Positions 26,183-35,800 of a stretch of DNA of 64,000 nucleotides are shown here, piece after piece. Both the position numbers and the translations under genes were made by a program. Position 1 is the stretch's first letter. Every line of letters begins with the position of its first letter. A model generated the notes under the pieces. It was not told where the DNA came from. It did no database searches and worked only from the letters and a program-made list of their open reading frames with translations. Source of the stretch: Microbacterium sp. VKM Ac-2870 (lineage in GTDB: Bacteria > Actinomycetota > Actinomycetes > Actinomycetales > Microbacteriaceae); assembly GCF_015350795.1 (NCBI RefSeq), contig NZ_JADKSH010000003.1:1-64000 (forward strand), in the 5' to 3' direction.

Positions 26183-27094
26183 TCAGTAGTGGTACGGGTA
26201 CGGTGACCAGTCGGGTTCGCGCTTCTGCAGGAAGGCATCGCGACCCTCGACGGCTTCGTCCGTCCCGTAAGCCAGTCGCGTGGCCTCGCCCGCGAACACC
26301 TGCTGGCCGACCATGCCGTCGTCGATCGCGTTGAACGCGAACTTCAGCATGCGGATCGCCGTCGGGGATTTGCCGAGGATGGTGCGAGCCATCGCGATCG
26401 CCTCGCGCTCCAGCTCGGCGTGCGGGACCACCCGGTTCACCGCACCCATCTCGTACGCCCGCTGGGCGGAGTACTCCTCGGCGAGGAAGAACACCTCACG
26501 GGCGAGCTTCTGGCCCACCTGGCGGGCCATGTACGCCGAACCGTAACCGGCATCGAACGAGCCGACATCAGCATCCGTCTGCTTGAAGCGACCCTGCTCG
26601 GCGCTGGCGATCGACAGATCACAGACGATGTGCAGCGAGTGGCCACCCCCGGCCGCCCACCCGGGGATCACCGCGATGACCACCTTGGGCATGAAGCGGA
26701 TAAGGCGCTGCACCTCGAGGATGTGCAGGCGGCCCGCACGCGCCGGATCGGGGACCGTCGCGTCGTCCGCGGCATACGTATAACCGTCGCGCCCACGGAT
26801 GCGCTGGTCTCCCCCGGAGCAGAACGCCCATCCGCCGTCTTTCGGGCTCGGACCGTTGCCGGTGAGCAGCACGACGCCGATACACGGATCCTGGCGGGCG
26901 ATGTCGAGCGCGCGGTAGAGCTCGTCGACCGTGTGGGGACGGAAGGCGTTGCGCACCTCGGGACGGTCGAACGCGATGCGCGCGATGCGGCCGTCGGTGG
27001 AGACATGAGCCGTGATGTCGGTGTAGACGGCGGCGCCGGGCGCGAGCACCCAGGCGGACGGATCGAACAGCTCGGAGACGAAGGGGTCGGTCAC
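26183..27094 (-). CDS. menB: 1,4-Dihydroxy-2-naphthoyl-CoA synthase
   Basis: 303 residues, crotonase fold. FCSGGDQRIRG (about 92-102) and AGGGHSLHIVCDLSIAS (about 150-166) form the oxyanion hole, and the active-site FDAGYGS (about 182-188) and C-terminal FLQKREPDWSPYPYHY are typical of MenB. It closes the second ring from o-succinylbenzoyl-CoA. GTG 27094 is leaderless (TAGGCT, six bases). menE follows directly. Confidence 0.94.
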   Translation of the reverse strand: MTDPFVSELFDPSAWVLAPGAAVYTDITAHVSTDGRIARIAFDRPEVRNAFRPHTVDELYRALDIARQDPCIGVVLLTGNGPSPKDGGWAFCSGGDQRIRGRDGYTYAADDATVPDPARAGRLHILEVQRLIRFMPKVVIAVIPGWAAGGGHSLHIVCDLSIASAEQGRFKQTDADVGSFDAGYGSAYMARQVGQKLAREVFFLAEEYSAQRAYEMGAVNRVVPHAELEREAIAMARTILGKSPTAIRMLKFAFNAIDDGMVGQQVFAGEATRLAYGTDEAVEGRDAFLQKREPDWSPYPYHY

Positions 27095-27163
27095 CCGCCC
27101 AGCCTACGCGCGGGCCTCGTCATGTGGCCGGACCGACCGGTGCGCTCCCCCTACGCTGGGACG

Positions 27164-27712
27164 GTGACGTCGACGACCCGCCTCCTGACCCTGTTCGCCG
27201 CCGGTGCTCTCGCGCTCGGACTGTCCGCTTGTGCGTCGACCGGCGCGGCCGAGCGCGCCGAGACCGAATCACCCGATCCGGGTCAGACCCTCGTGGACGG
27301 CACCTGCCCGACAGGCAAAGGGGTCACGCTCACCGTCGACGCGTCGCCACTGAAGGGCGGCTCCTCCCAGACCTGGTGCTACGCCACCACCGAGAAGGTC
27401 ACCGTCGCCGACATCGTCGCCGCTGTGGGCCTGAGCATCGAGGGCACGAAGCAGTACGGCGACCAGGTCATCTGCCGCGTCAACGGTCTGCCCTCGGCAT
27501 CCGAGCCTGTCGGATCGGCCCAAGACCCCGCGTACGTCGAGAAGTGCGAGGGCATGCCCGCCGCGTTCGCCTACTGGGCGCTGTGGGCCAAGCCCGTCGG
27601 CGGCGCGTGGGACTACGCCCAGGAGGGCGTGTCGACGCTGACCGCACAGCCCGGCGAGAGCGTCGAGCTGCTCTTCACGCTCGACGGCGCACCGGCCGCG
27701 CCGTCGGCGTGA
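27164..27712 (+). CDS. Secreted lipoprotein next to the ECF transporter (DUF4430-like)
   Basis: 182 residues with a lipobox LSAC near residue 23. The mature part has paired cysteines (GTCPTG/TWCYAT and VICRVN/EKCEG) and ends in YWALWAKPVGGAWDYAQEGVST...PGESVELLF, wording seen in small extracellular proteins encoded beside ECF transporters in actinobacteria and related to the DUF4430/transcobalamin-type domain. A role in capturing a vitamin for the neighbouring transporter is inference. TACGCT six bases before GTG 27164 makes it leaderless; the transporter starts 24 bases after the stop. Confidence 0.78.
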   Translation: MTSTTRLLTLFAAGALALGLSACASTGAAERAETESPDPGQTLVDGTCPTGKGVTLTVDASPLKGGSSQTWCYATTEKVTVADIVAAVGLSIEGTKQYGDQVICRVNGLPSASEPVGSAQDPAYVEKCEGMPAAFAYWALWAKPVGGAWDYAQEGVSTLTAQPGESVELLFTLDGAPAAPSA

Positions 27713-27735
27713 GCGCGGCCGCGTAACCTCTGGGC

Positions 27736-30621
27736 GTGAGCTTCCGCCCCGGCCCCCTGCGCGCCGCCCTCGCCCTGGCGGTGGCGTTCGTGGTGATCCG
27801 GGTGGTCTACCGGGTGTTGTTCCACGGGGCGGACGGCTCCGGACCGGTCGTCCTCCCGCTGCCGCTGTGGCGGCTCGCGCCGCCGCTCGCCCACGTGCAG
27901 GTGCTCGGGCCCGTCACGCTCGACGGCCTCGCGGATGCCGCGGCGAGCGCCCTGCCGATCGCTCTGACGATCCTTGCGTTCGGGCTGCTCAGCGCAGTGC
28001 TCGATCTGCCTCGACTGATCGCACGGGGTGCGCGGCGCGGACCGTTCCAGGGGCTCGCGCGGGCGGTGTCGATCGCCTGGGCCACGCTGCCCTCGCTCGC
28101 CGACGGCGTCCGCACGGCGCGGCGGGCGCAGCGCCTCCGCGGCGAGCGCGGCGGCATCGTGGGCGGTGCCCGTCTGCTGGCACCGGTGCTCGAGACGACG
28201 CTCGAGCGGGCGACCGCGATCGCCGCGGCGCTCGAATTGCGCGGCTACGCGGGGCGGGGCATCGGGGCCGGCGTCGGGGAGCTGGTGGTCGCCGAGGGGG
28301 TGACGCTGGGGTTCGGGGCGGGCGGCGCGACGGTCGCGACCGGGGAGCTGGCTCGCGGCATCCGATCCGGGACTCTCACCGTGCTCACCGGAGCGACGGG
28401 ATCGGGCAAGACGACGTTGTTGCGATCGCTGAGTGGGCTGCACAGCCACCTCGACGGCGGGTGGATCGACGGCGAGCTGTGGGTCATGGGGCATGATCGC
28501 GCCACGACGCCTCCGCGCGATCTGTCTCGCGTCATCGGCGTGGTGCTGCAGAACCCGCGGGCGGGGTTCGCGACGACGCGCGTGCGCGAGGAGATCGGCT
28601 TGGCACTCGAGCTGCGTGGGGCCTCGCGGCCCGACGTCGGGGAACGGGTGCTGTCGGCCGCTGCCCGGGTCGGCGCCGAAGAACTGCTCGACCGCGAGCT
28701 GCGTACCCTGTCGGCCGGCCAAGCCACGCTCGTCGCGATCGCGTCCGCGATCGTCGAGCAGCCCGCGCTGTTGCTCGTCGACGAGCCACTGGCCGACCTC
28801 GACCGCGCCGCTCGCGCGCGGATCGTCGCGTTGCTCGACACGCTCGCGCACCATGACGGCATGGCCGTCGTCGTGGCGGAGCACCGCGGCGCAGAATTCG
28901 CGGGCGTTGCCGATCAGTGGCTGGGAGTCGGTCCGGCGTCCGCGTCCGCCCCCGACGGTCCCCCGGCCGCCGCGTTCACAACTCCGGAGTTTCCAACCCC
29001 GGCCCCCTCTAGAGACCACCACGACGCGGTTTCGGCATCGGATCTCCGGAGTTCTGAACGAGCCACAGCCCTCACGGCTCATGTCACCGTCCGCTACGGC
29101 GGACTCGTCGCGGTCGACGATGCCCACCTCACGCTGCGCGCCGGAGAGATCGTGGCCCTCGTGGGTGCCAACGGGGCGGGCAAGTCGAGTCTGCTGATGG
29201 GGCTCGCCACCGGCCCGCGCGCCCGCGCTGTGCGTCTCGTTCCCGACGACTCCGATGCACTGTTCGTCCGCGACACGGTCGCCGCCGAATGTCGCCGAGC
29301 CGACCGCCACGCCCATCTCCCCCTGGGGACGACGGCGCAGCGCTGGCATGACCTGCTCGGACGGCCCGACGACACGGATGCCGCGCGGGCGCAGCTGCGG
29401 CGGCATCCGCGCGACCTGTCCGCCGGCGAACGCCGCTGCCTCGCTCTCGCGATCCAGGCGGCGCCGGCCGCTGCGGTGCTGCTGGTCGACGAGCCCACGC
29501 GCGGGCTCGATCCCGGAGCTCGCGCCCTCGTCGATACCGCCCTCGTGCGCCTCGCGGATGCCGGAACCGCCGTGCTCGTCGCGACGCACGACTCCGCGGT
29601 CATCGCGGACGCCGACCGCGTGCTGCGGATCGAGGCCGGCCGGTTGGGCGCAGCGGCAGCGACCACCCGTGCCGAACTCCCCCATTCCGCCGCACCGCGG
29701 CACGCCACAGCAGCAAACGCGGTCGATGCGGAACGAGATGCCGGAGTCGGGCACCGGGACGCGCGAGCACCCCGGCCCATCGAGCAACCGGCGCCCCCTC
29801 CCACGCGGCGTTCGGCCCATCGGCCGCGGCGCACCCTCACCGCGGCGCTGATCGCCGCGAATCTCGCCGCCGCAGCCGCGTTCCTGTGGCCTCTCGCGGC
29901 GAGTGCGCTGCCGGCGCAGGCGCAGTCGGCCGTGCCGTACATCGCGCTCGCGCTGGCACCGTTGGCGGTTCTCGTGACCCTGGCCGCGCTCGACACGTCG
30001 GTGCGCTCGGCGCACACGCTGGCATTGCTCGCCGTCCTCGCGGCGATCGGCGCGGCCATCCGCATCGCCAGCACCGGCGTGGGCGGGGTCGAGGCCCTAT
30101 TCGTCTTGCTGATCCTTGCGGGCCGGGCCTATGGGGCACGGTTCGGGCTGCTGTTGGGCGCGGCATCCCTCGCTCTCTCGGCCCTCCTCTGGGGCGGGGT
30201 CGGGCCGTGGCTGCCGTTCCAGATGTTCGCGTGCGGGTGGGTCGGCGCCGGGGCGGGTCTGCTGCCGCGACGCCTGCGCGGCAAGAGCGAGGTCGCGATG
30301 CTCGCGGCCTACGGGATCGTCTCGTCGTACCTGTTCGGCCTCGTGATGAACATGTGGTTCTGGCCCTTCGCCGTCGGCGCCGGAACGAGCATTTCGTACA
30401 CGCCCGGAGCCGGCCTCACCGAGAACCTGGGCAGCTTCCTCGTCTACTCGTTGCTCACCTCGACGCTCAGCTGGGACACCCTGCGTGCCGTGACGACGGT
30501 GCTCGGACTCGCCCTGGTCGGACGCGCCCTCCTGCGGTCGTTGCGCCGCGCGAAGCCGGTCGCGGCGGTGACGGCGACGTCCCAGCCCCGCACAGAGACG
30601 CTCGCTACAGTCGACACATGA
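27736..30621 (+). CDS. Single-chain ECF vitamin transporter: EcfT, two EcfA ATPases and S component fused
   Basis: 961 residues containing all parts of an energy-coupling-factor importer. Residues 1-185 are EcfT/CbiQ-like, with two Ala-Arg-Gly-type coupling motifs (RRAQRLRGERGG; ALELRGYAGRG). The first ATPase spans about 190-405: Walker A GSGKTTLL at 220, signature LSAGQ at 325, Walker B LLLVDEP at 345. The second spans about 445-640: GAGKSSLL at 479, LSAGE at 560, VLLVDEP at 581. Residues 695-950 hold about six membrane helices of an S component. Normally these are three or four proteins. Substrate unknown; metH two genes on favours cobalamin. TAACCT six bases before GTG 27736. Confidence 0.85.
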   Translation: MSFRPGPLRAALALAVAFVVIRVVYRVLFHGADGSGPVVLPLPLWRLAPPLAHVQVLGPVTLDGLADAAASALPIALTILAFGLLSAVLDLPRLIARGARRGPFQGLARAVSIAWATLPSLADGVRTARRAQRLRGERGGIVGGARLLAPVLETTLERATAIAAALELRGYAGRGIGAGVGELVVAEGVTLGFGAGGATVATGELARGIRSGTLTVLTGATGSGKTTLLRSLSGLHSHLDGGWIDGELWVMGHDRATTPPRDLSRVIGVVLQNPRAGFATTRVREEIGLALELRGASRPDVGERVLSAAARVGAEELLDRELRTLSAGQATLVAIASAIVEQPALLLVDEPLADLDRAARARIVALLDTLAHHDGMAVVVAEHRGAEFAGVADQWLGVGPASASAPDGPPAAAFTTPEFPTPAPSRDHHDAVSASDLRSSERATALTAHVTVRYGGLVAVDDAHLTLRAGEIVALVGANGAGKSSLLMGLATGPRARAVRLVPDDSDALFVRDTVAAECRRADRHAHLPLGTTAQRWHDLLGRPDDTDAARAQLRRHPRDLSAGERRCLALAIQAAPAAAVLLVDEPTRGLDPGARALVDTALVRLADAGTAVLVATHDSAVIADADRVLRIEAGRLGAAAATTRAELPHSAAPRHATAANAVDAERDAGVGHRDARAPRPIEQPAPPPTRRSAHRPRRTLTAALIAANLAAAAAFLWPLAASALPAQAQSAVPYIALALAPLAVLVTLAALDTSVRSAHTLALLAVLAAIGAAIRIASTGVGGVEALFVLLILAGRAYGARFGLLLGAASLALSALLWGGVGPWLPFQMFACGWVGAGAGLLPRRLRGKSEVAMLAAYGIVSSYLFGLVMNMWFWPFAVGAGTSISYTPGAGLTENLGSFLVYSLLTSTLSWDTLRAVTTVLGLALVGRALLRSLRRAKPVAAVTATSQPRTETLATVDT

Positions 30622-31058
30622 CCGCAGCGGTGCGCCCTTTGACTGCCGATGAGATCGGCTCGGCGAGTTTCCTTCCTCTCCTGTGGGAGGCCGCCGGAGT
30701 GGATGCCGACGCGCTCGCCTGGATTCGCGACGTCGACCTGCCGAAGCTCCAGGTCGTCGGCGCCGTGGACGGCGGCGTCCGAGGATTCGCCGCATTCAGC
30801 CCTGACGGAGATCGCACCGAGCTCCACTACATCGCCGTCGCCCACGAGGCGCGCGGCACCGGCCTCGGTCGCCGGCTCGTGGATGCCGCGCGCCGCGCCG
30901 ACAGCACGCTCCCCCTTTTCGCGAGCACCGATGACGACGCGGTCGAGTTCTACCGTCGGCTCGGTTTCACGATCACCGGCGCACCACGTGATCCGCGCTG
31001 GCCGACGCGGCAGCGATACCACTGCACCATCGCGCCGCTGGGAACTCCCGTGGACTGA
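30618..31058 (+). CDS. GNAT-family N-acetyltransferase
   Basis: 146 residues. The acetyl-CoA-binding segment is IAVAHEARGTGLGRRLVDAA (about 75-94), followed by VEFYRRLGFTITG near the end, both GNAT hallmarks. Acceptor unknown. ATG 30618 overlaps the transporter stop codon by four bases, so it is translationally coupled, yet TACAGT lies exactly six bases upstream and could also drive a separate leaderless message. Confidence 0.85.
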   Translation: MTAAVRPLTADEIGSASFLPLLWEAAGVDADALAWIRDVDLPKLQVVGAVDGGVRGFAAFSPDGDRTELHYIAVAHEARGTGLGRRLVDAARRADSTLPLFASTDDDAVEFYRRLGFTITGAPRDPRWPTRQRYHCTIAPLGTPVD

Positions 31059-31209
31059 CCCTCGCCGCCTACCGCACGCAGGCTCTGCGGTACGACCCGG
31101 CTCACCCCCGCGCCCCGCCCACCCCACGCCCGGAGACGACCTGACGCGAGCCGTGGGACAATGGAGCACGGCCGTCGTCCGCCCGAGGACGCCACCGGAA
31201 GGGCATATC

Positions 31210-31614
31210 GTGCAGATCAGGAACTCCTCGGACTGGCGAGACGCGCTCCCGTTCGAACTCGCCGTCGCGGCCGCGGACGCCGTACCCGGCGACGCGACTC
31301 GCTGTTCGGGCTGCGGCCCCGCGAGCGAGCCGTGGCCACGTGAGGCCCTCTGGGTGATGAAGCACCGGCATCCGAACAACCACGCCGGCTTCGTGCGCTT
31401 CTACTGCGCCGAGCACAAGCCGGCTGCGAAGCTCGCCGCCGCGCCCGCGCCGACCACGCGAGAGCGCGCTCGCGCCGCCCGTGTCGCATCGGGCACCCCG
31501 CGCAGGGCCCCGGCGCCGATCATTCCCGAGCGCCCCGCCGTGCTGTGCCCCGACTGCTTCGTGCAGGTTCCCGCCACGGGTGTCTGCGGCATGTGCGGCG
31601 CCCGCGTCGGCTGA
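31210..31614 (+). CDS. Small double-zinc-ribbon protein, unknown function
   Basis: 134 residues. The N-terminal part has CSGCG and FYCAEH around a conserved core (SSDWRDALPFE; MKHRHPNNHAGFVRFYC); a basic Ala/Pro linker follows, then CPDC..CGMCG at the end, giving two likely zinc sites. Proteins of this type recur in Microbacterium and are sometimes labelled glucose-6-phosphate dehydrogenase, which the sequence does not support. GTG 31210 is chosen for GGAAGGG six to twelve bases before it; the open frame upstream overlaps the acetyltransferase. Confidence 0.7.
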   Translation: MQIRNSSDWRDALPFELAVAAADAVPGDATRCSGCGPASEPWPREALWVMKHRHPNNHAGFVRFYCAEHKPAAKLAAAPAPTTRERARAARVASGTPRRAPAPIIPERPAVLCPDCFVQVPATGVCGMCGARVG

Positions 31615-31646
31615 CGCCCGTCCCGTCCGGTCATCTCCGCACCGCA

Positions 31647-31730
31647 CCCGAACGGCAAGGTCGCGCACGCAACACGGCGCGAGCGCGGCCTCAACGACGG
31701 CGAGCCGCCCGTCATCCCTTGCCGTTCGGG
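31647..31730. repeat. Perfect 14-bp inverted repeat with a 56-base spacer
   Basis: Arms CCCGAACGGCAAGG (31647-31660) and CCTTGCCGTTCGGG (31717-31730) lie in the 160-base gap before the membrane-protein gene. The spacer is itself GC-rich and partly self-complementary. It may fold as an RNA terminator for the zinc-ribbon gene or be a small palindromic element. Confidence 0.6.
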
Positions 31731-31774
31731 CGGGGAGGATGCCGTCGCGACGGCATCTCCGGCAGGATGACCCC

Positions 31775-32284
31775 ATGGATGCGAATCAACGGCAGAAGCT
31801 CGCGCTCGCCATCGCAGGAACGGTGATCGTCGTGGCCTACGCCGCCTGGGCGGCAGTCCACATCCTGATCGTGAACCCGCTCGCCGCGATGCCCGGGTAC
31901 ACGGCCGGCGAGATCCACGACGCGATGACAGCGGCCGGCCAGTGGTCGGGTCCATTCCACGTGTACATCACCCTCGCCATCGGCCCGGCGCTCGCGATCG
32001 CGGCACTCATCCTCGCTGTCCGCCGCCGCGAACTCTCCGTCGCCGCGATCGTGAGCGGCTACCTCGCGCTGATCGTGCTCGGCGCCCCCGGCTACTTCTG
32101 GGCGTCGTTCGACATCGGCATGGGGATGGCCGATACGTTCCAGATCAACGGTGGCGACTATTCGCCGTGGGCCGGGCCGCTGTACGCCCTGAGTTTCGCG
32201 GCGCTCGTCGCGCTGGTCGTCGTCGGCGCATCGGTCCTGCTGCGCCGCCGCACCGCGCCACCCGTCGCAGGCGCGGGCCGCTAG
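31775..32284 (+). CDS. Four-helix membrane protein, unknown function
   Basis: 169 residues with four hydrophobic segments (about 9-30, 62-82, 89-110, 138-158) and a short basic tail. No family recognised. ATG 31775 has CAGGAT six bases upstream, a -10 variant also seen before menC. Ten bases separate it from the hydrolase gene that follows. Confidence 0.72.
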   Translation: MDANQRQKLALAIAGTVIVVAYAAWAAVHILIVNPLAAMPGYTAGEIHDAMTAAGQWSGPFHVYITLAIGPALAIAALILAVRRRELSVAAIVSGYLALIVLGAPGYFWASFDIGMGMADTFQINGGDYSPWAGPLYALSFAALVALVVVGASVLLRRRTAPPVAGAGR

Positions 32285-32293
32285 CATCGCGAA

Positions 32294-32857
32294 ATGGTCA
32301 TCCTGCACCGCCTCACCCCGGCCGCGGATACCGCCCGCACAGCGGTTCTCCTCCCCGGGCACGGCTACACCGCGCAGGCGCCCCTGCTCCATTGGAGCGG
32401 ACTGCTGCTCGCCGAGGCGGGCTGGAACGTGTACGCCGTCGAGTGGACGGATGCCGCAGCCGACGATCCGGCCGCGTTCCTCCGCCGAGCCTGGGCAGAA
32501 GCGACGGGAGCGCTGGAGCGCGTGCCCGACCTCGTCGTCGCCAAATCGCTGGGCACCTTCGCCGCACCGCTCGCGATCGCCGCCGGCATCCCGGGTGTCT
32601 GGCTCACACCGCTCGTGCGTCACGACATCGTCGCGGAGGCGCTGAGCGCGGCATCCGACGATCATCTCGTCGTGGCAGGAACAGCGGATGCCTCGTGGAA
32701 TCGCGACCGCATCGTCGGCACCCGGGCGAGCGTCGCCGTGGTCGCCGATGCCGACCACAGCCTGCTGATCCCGGGCGATTGGCGCGCGTCGTACGCCGCC
32801 CAGCAGACGGTGTTCGCCCGCATCGCCGCCCACGTCGCCGACGTGCCGCACAGCTGA
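32294..32857 (+). CDS. Small alpha/beta-hydrolase-like protein
   Basis: 187 residues. VLLPGHGYTAQAPLL near residue 20 is the oxyanion region, VVAKSLGTFAA near 80 a nucleophile elbow (AKSLG in place of GxSxG), and DADHSLL near 155 supplies the acid/histidine. The minimal size is that of small dienelactone-hydrolase-like or esterase proteins. A MenH role has been considered but has no specific motif support. TAGCAT six bases before ATG 32294. Confidence 0.72.
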   Translation: MVILHRLTPAADTARTAVLLPGHGYTAQAPLLHWSGLLLAEAGWNVYAVEWTDAAADDPAAFLRRAWAEATGALERVPDLVVAKSLGTFAAPLAIAAGIPGVWLTPLVRHDIVAEALSAASDDHLVVAGTADASWNRDRIVGTRASVAVVADADHSLLIPGDWRASYAAQQTVFARIAAHVADVPHS

Positions 32858-32881
32858 GCGCCGGCGGATGCCGCACTCCGC

Positions 32882-35800
32882 TCAGACCGAGAAGTACTTC
32901 GCCTCGGGGTGGTGGAACACGAACGCGTCGGTGGACTGCTCAGGGTGCAGCTGCAGCTCGTCGCTGAGTTCGACGCCCATTCGCTCGGGACGCAGCAGTT
33001 CGACGACCTTGCGGCGATCCTCCATGTCGGGGCACGCCGGGTAGCCGAGCGAGAATCGCGCGCCGCGGTATTCGAGTTTGAACAGGCCCGCGGTGTCGCG
33101 CGGGTCCTCGTCGGAGAAGCCGAGCTCGGCGCGGATGCGGGCGTGCCAGAACTCGGCGAGCGACTCGGTCAGCTGCATGACGAGCCCGTTGAGCTCGTAG
33201 TAGTCGCGATAGCGGTCTTCAGCGAACATCTTCGCCGTCACCGCGTCGATGGCCGCGCCGGCGGTCACGAGTTGCACGGGCATGACATCGACCTGGCCCG
33301 ATTCGCGGGGGCGCACGAAGTCGGCCAGGTTGAGGTGGCGATCGCGCCGCTGCCGCGGGAAGTGGAAGCGCAGCCGGTCCGTACCGAGGGCTCCCTCAGA
33401 GCCCCCGTCCGGGGCGAGCAGCCCGGCCTTCCCGAGAAGACCCGTCGGGTCATCGCCGTGATGGAGGACGACGATGTCGTCGCCGTCCGATACGACCGGG
33501 AAGTACCCGTACGCAACGGAAGCGTCGAGCATCCGCTCGCCGAGGATGCGGTCGAGCCAGTACCGCAGCCGCGGCCGACCCTCGCTGTCGACGAGCTGCT
33601 CGTACGACAGCGCGTCCTCACCGCGGCCGGGTTTGAGCCCCCACTGGCCCATGAACGTCGCGCGCTCGTCGAGGAAGGCGGCGTAGTCGGCGAGCGCGAT
33701 ACCGCGGACGATCCGCGTTCCCCAGAACGGCGGCGCCGGCACGGGATTGTCGGATGCCACGTCCGAGCGGGCCGGCATCGCTTCCGGCTCGGTCAGGGTC
33801 AGGCGCGAACCCGCCGTGTGGATGCGCTTCTTCAGGGGCGGCAGTCCGACGGCATCCGGAGCCTCGCCGCGCGCGATCCGCACGAGCGGCTCCATGAGGG
33901 CGAGGCCCTCGAACGCGTCTTTCGCGTAGCGGACTTCGCCGTCGAAGAGCTCCGCGAGGTCCTGCTCGACGTAGGCGCGCGTCAACGCCGCACCGCCGAG
34001 GATCACCGGCCACCGCGTGCCGAGCCCCCGCGCCGACAGCTCCTGCAGGTTCTCCTTCATGACGACGGTCGACTTCACGAGCAGCCCGCTCATGCCGATC
34101 ACATCGGCGTTGTGCTCTTCGGCGGCGGCGATGATGTCGGCGATCGGCTGCTTGATGCCGAGGTTGATCACCGTGTAGCCGTTGTTGGTCAGGATGATGT
34201 CGACGAGGTTCTTGCCGATGTCGTGCACGTCGCCGCGGACGGTGGCCAGCACGATCGTGCCCTTACCGGCTTCGTCGGTCTTCTCCATGTGCGGCTCGAG
34301 CAGGGCGACCGCGGTCTTCATGACTTCGGCCGACTGCAGCACGAACGGCAGCTGCATCTGCCCCGACCCGAAGCGCTCGCCGACGATCTTCATCCCCTCG
34401 AGCAGATGGTCGTTGATGATCTGCAGCGGGGTGAGGGCCAGGGCATCGGCACTGCCCGCGCGCGCGAGGTCGAGGTCGGCCTCGAGCCCTTTCAACTCGC
34501 CGTCGATGATGCGACGCTCCAGCCGCTCGCCCACGGGCAGGGCGGCGAGCTCGGCGGCGCGCTGATCGCGCAGGGCCGCCGTGTCCACCCCGGCGAACAG
34601 GTCGAGCATCGTCGCGAGCGGGTCGTACGTGAGGTTGCCGTCGGCATCCCATTCGCGCCGATCCCAGACGAGATCGAGCGCGACCTTGCGCTGTTCTTCG
34701 GCAAGGGATGCCAGAGGCACGATCTTCGCGGCATCGATGATGCCGCTGGTCAGTCCCGCCTGAGTCGCCTCGTGCAGGAACACCGAGTTCAGCACCGAAC
34801 GGGCCGCCGGGTTGAGGCCGAACGAGACGTTCGAAACGCCCAGCGTCGTGTTGATGCCGGGATACTTCGCAACCAGTCCGCGGATCGCCTCGATCGTCTC
34901 GATCGCGTCGCGGCGGGTCTCCTCCTGACCTGTCGCGATCGGGAACGTGAGGCAGTCGACGATGATGTCCTCCACCCGCATGCCCCACGTGCCGACGAGC
35001 TCGTCGACGAGGCGCGAGGCGATGCGCACCTTGTCCTCGGCGGTGCGCGCTTGGCCCTGCTCGTCGATCGTGAGCGCGACGACCGCGGTGCCGTGTTCTT
35101 TGACGAGCGGCATGATGCGCCCGAACCGGGATGCCGCGCCGTCGCCGTCTTCGTAGTTCACCGAGTTCACGACCGGACGGCCACCGATCAGCTCGAGCCC
35201 CGCCTGAATGACGGCCGGCTCGGTCGAGTCGATGACGAGGGGAAGAGTGGATGCCGAGGCGAACCGCGACACCACCTCGCGGATGTCCGCGACGCCATCG
35301 CGGCCGACATAGTCGACGCAGACGTCGAGCACGTGCGCACCGACCCGCGTCTGATTGCGGGCGATCTCGACGCAGTCGTCCCAGCGACCTTCGAGCATCG
35401 CCTCGCGGAACGCCTTCGACCCGTTGGCGTTGGTGCGCTCGCCGATCGCGAGGTAGCTGGCATCCTGCTGGAACGGCACGTGCTGGTACAGCGACGCCAC
35501 GCCGGGCTCGTGGGCGATGGCGAGCGGCGTTTCGACGGGCGCCTCCGGCGCGCGCTCACCGACCGGAGAGGACCCCAGGCGCTCCACGACGGCGGCCAGA
35601 TGCTCGGGCGTGGTGCCGCAGCATCCGCCGATGAGCCCGAGTCCGAATTCGCGCACGAACTGCTCGTGGGCGGTGGCGAGCTCCGCCGGCGTCAGCGGGT
35701 AGTGCGCGCCGTCCGCGGTCAGCACCGGCAGTCCCGCGTTGGGCATGCAGGCGATCGTCACCGACGAGTGCGTCGACAGGTGGCGCAGATGCTCGCTCAT

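Noticed and set aside
27613..30015. 800-codon open frame on the minus strand
   Set aside because: Antisense of the fused ECF transporter, low-complexity product.
31070..31092. Terminator after the acetyltransferase gene
   Set aside because: Stem of only 7 bp (TACCGCA/TGCGGTA) without a T-run.
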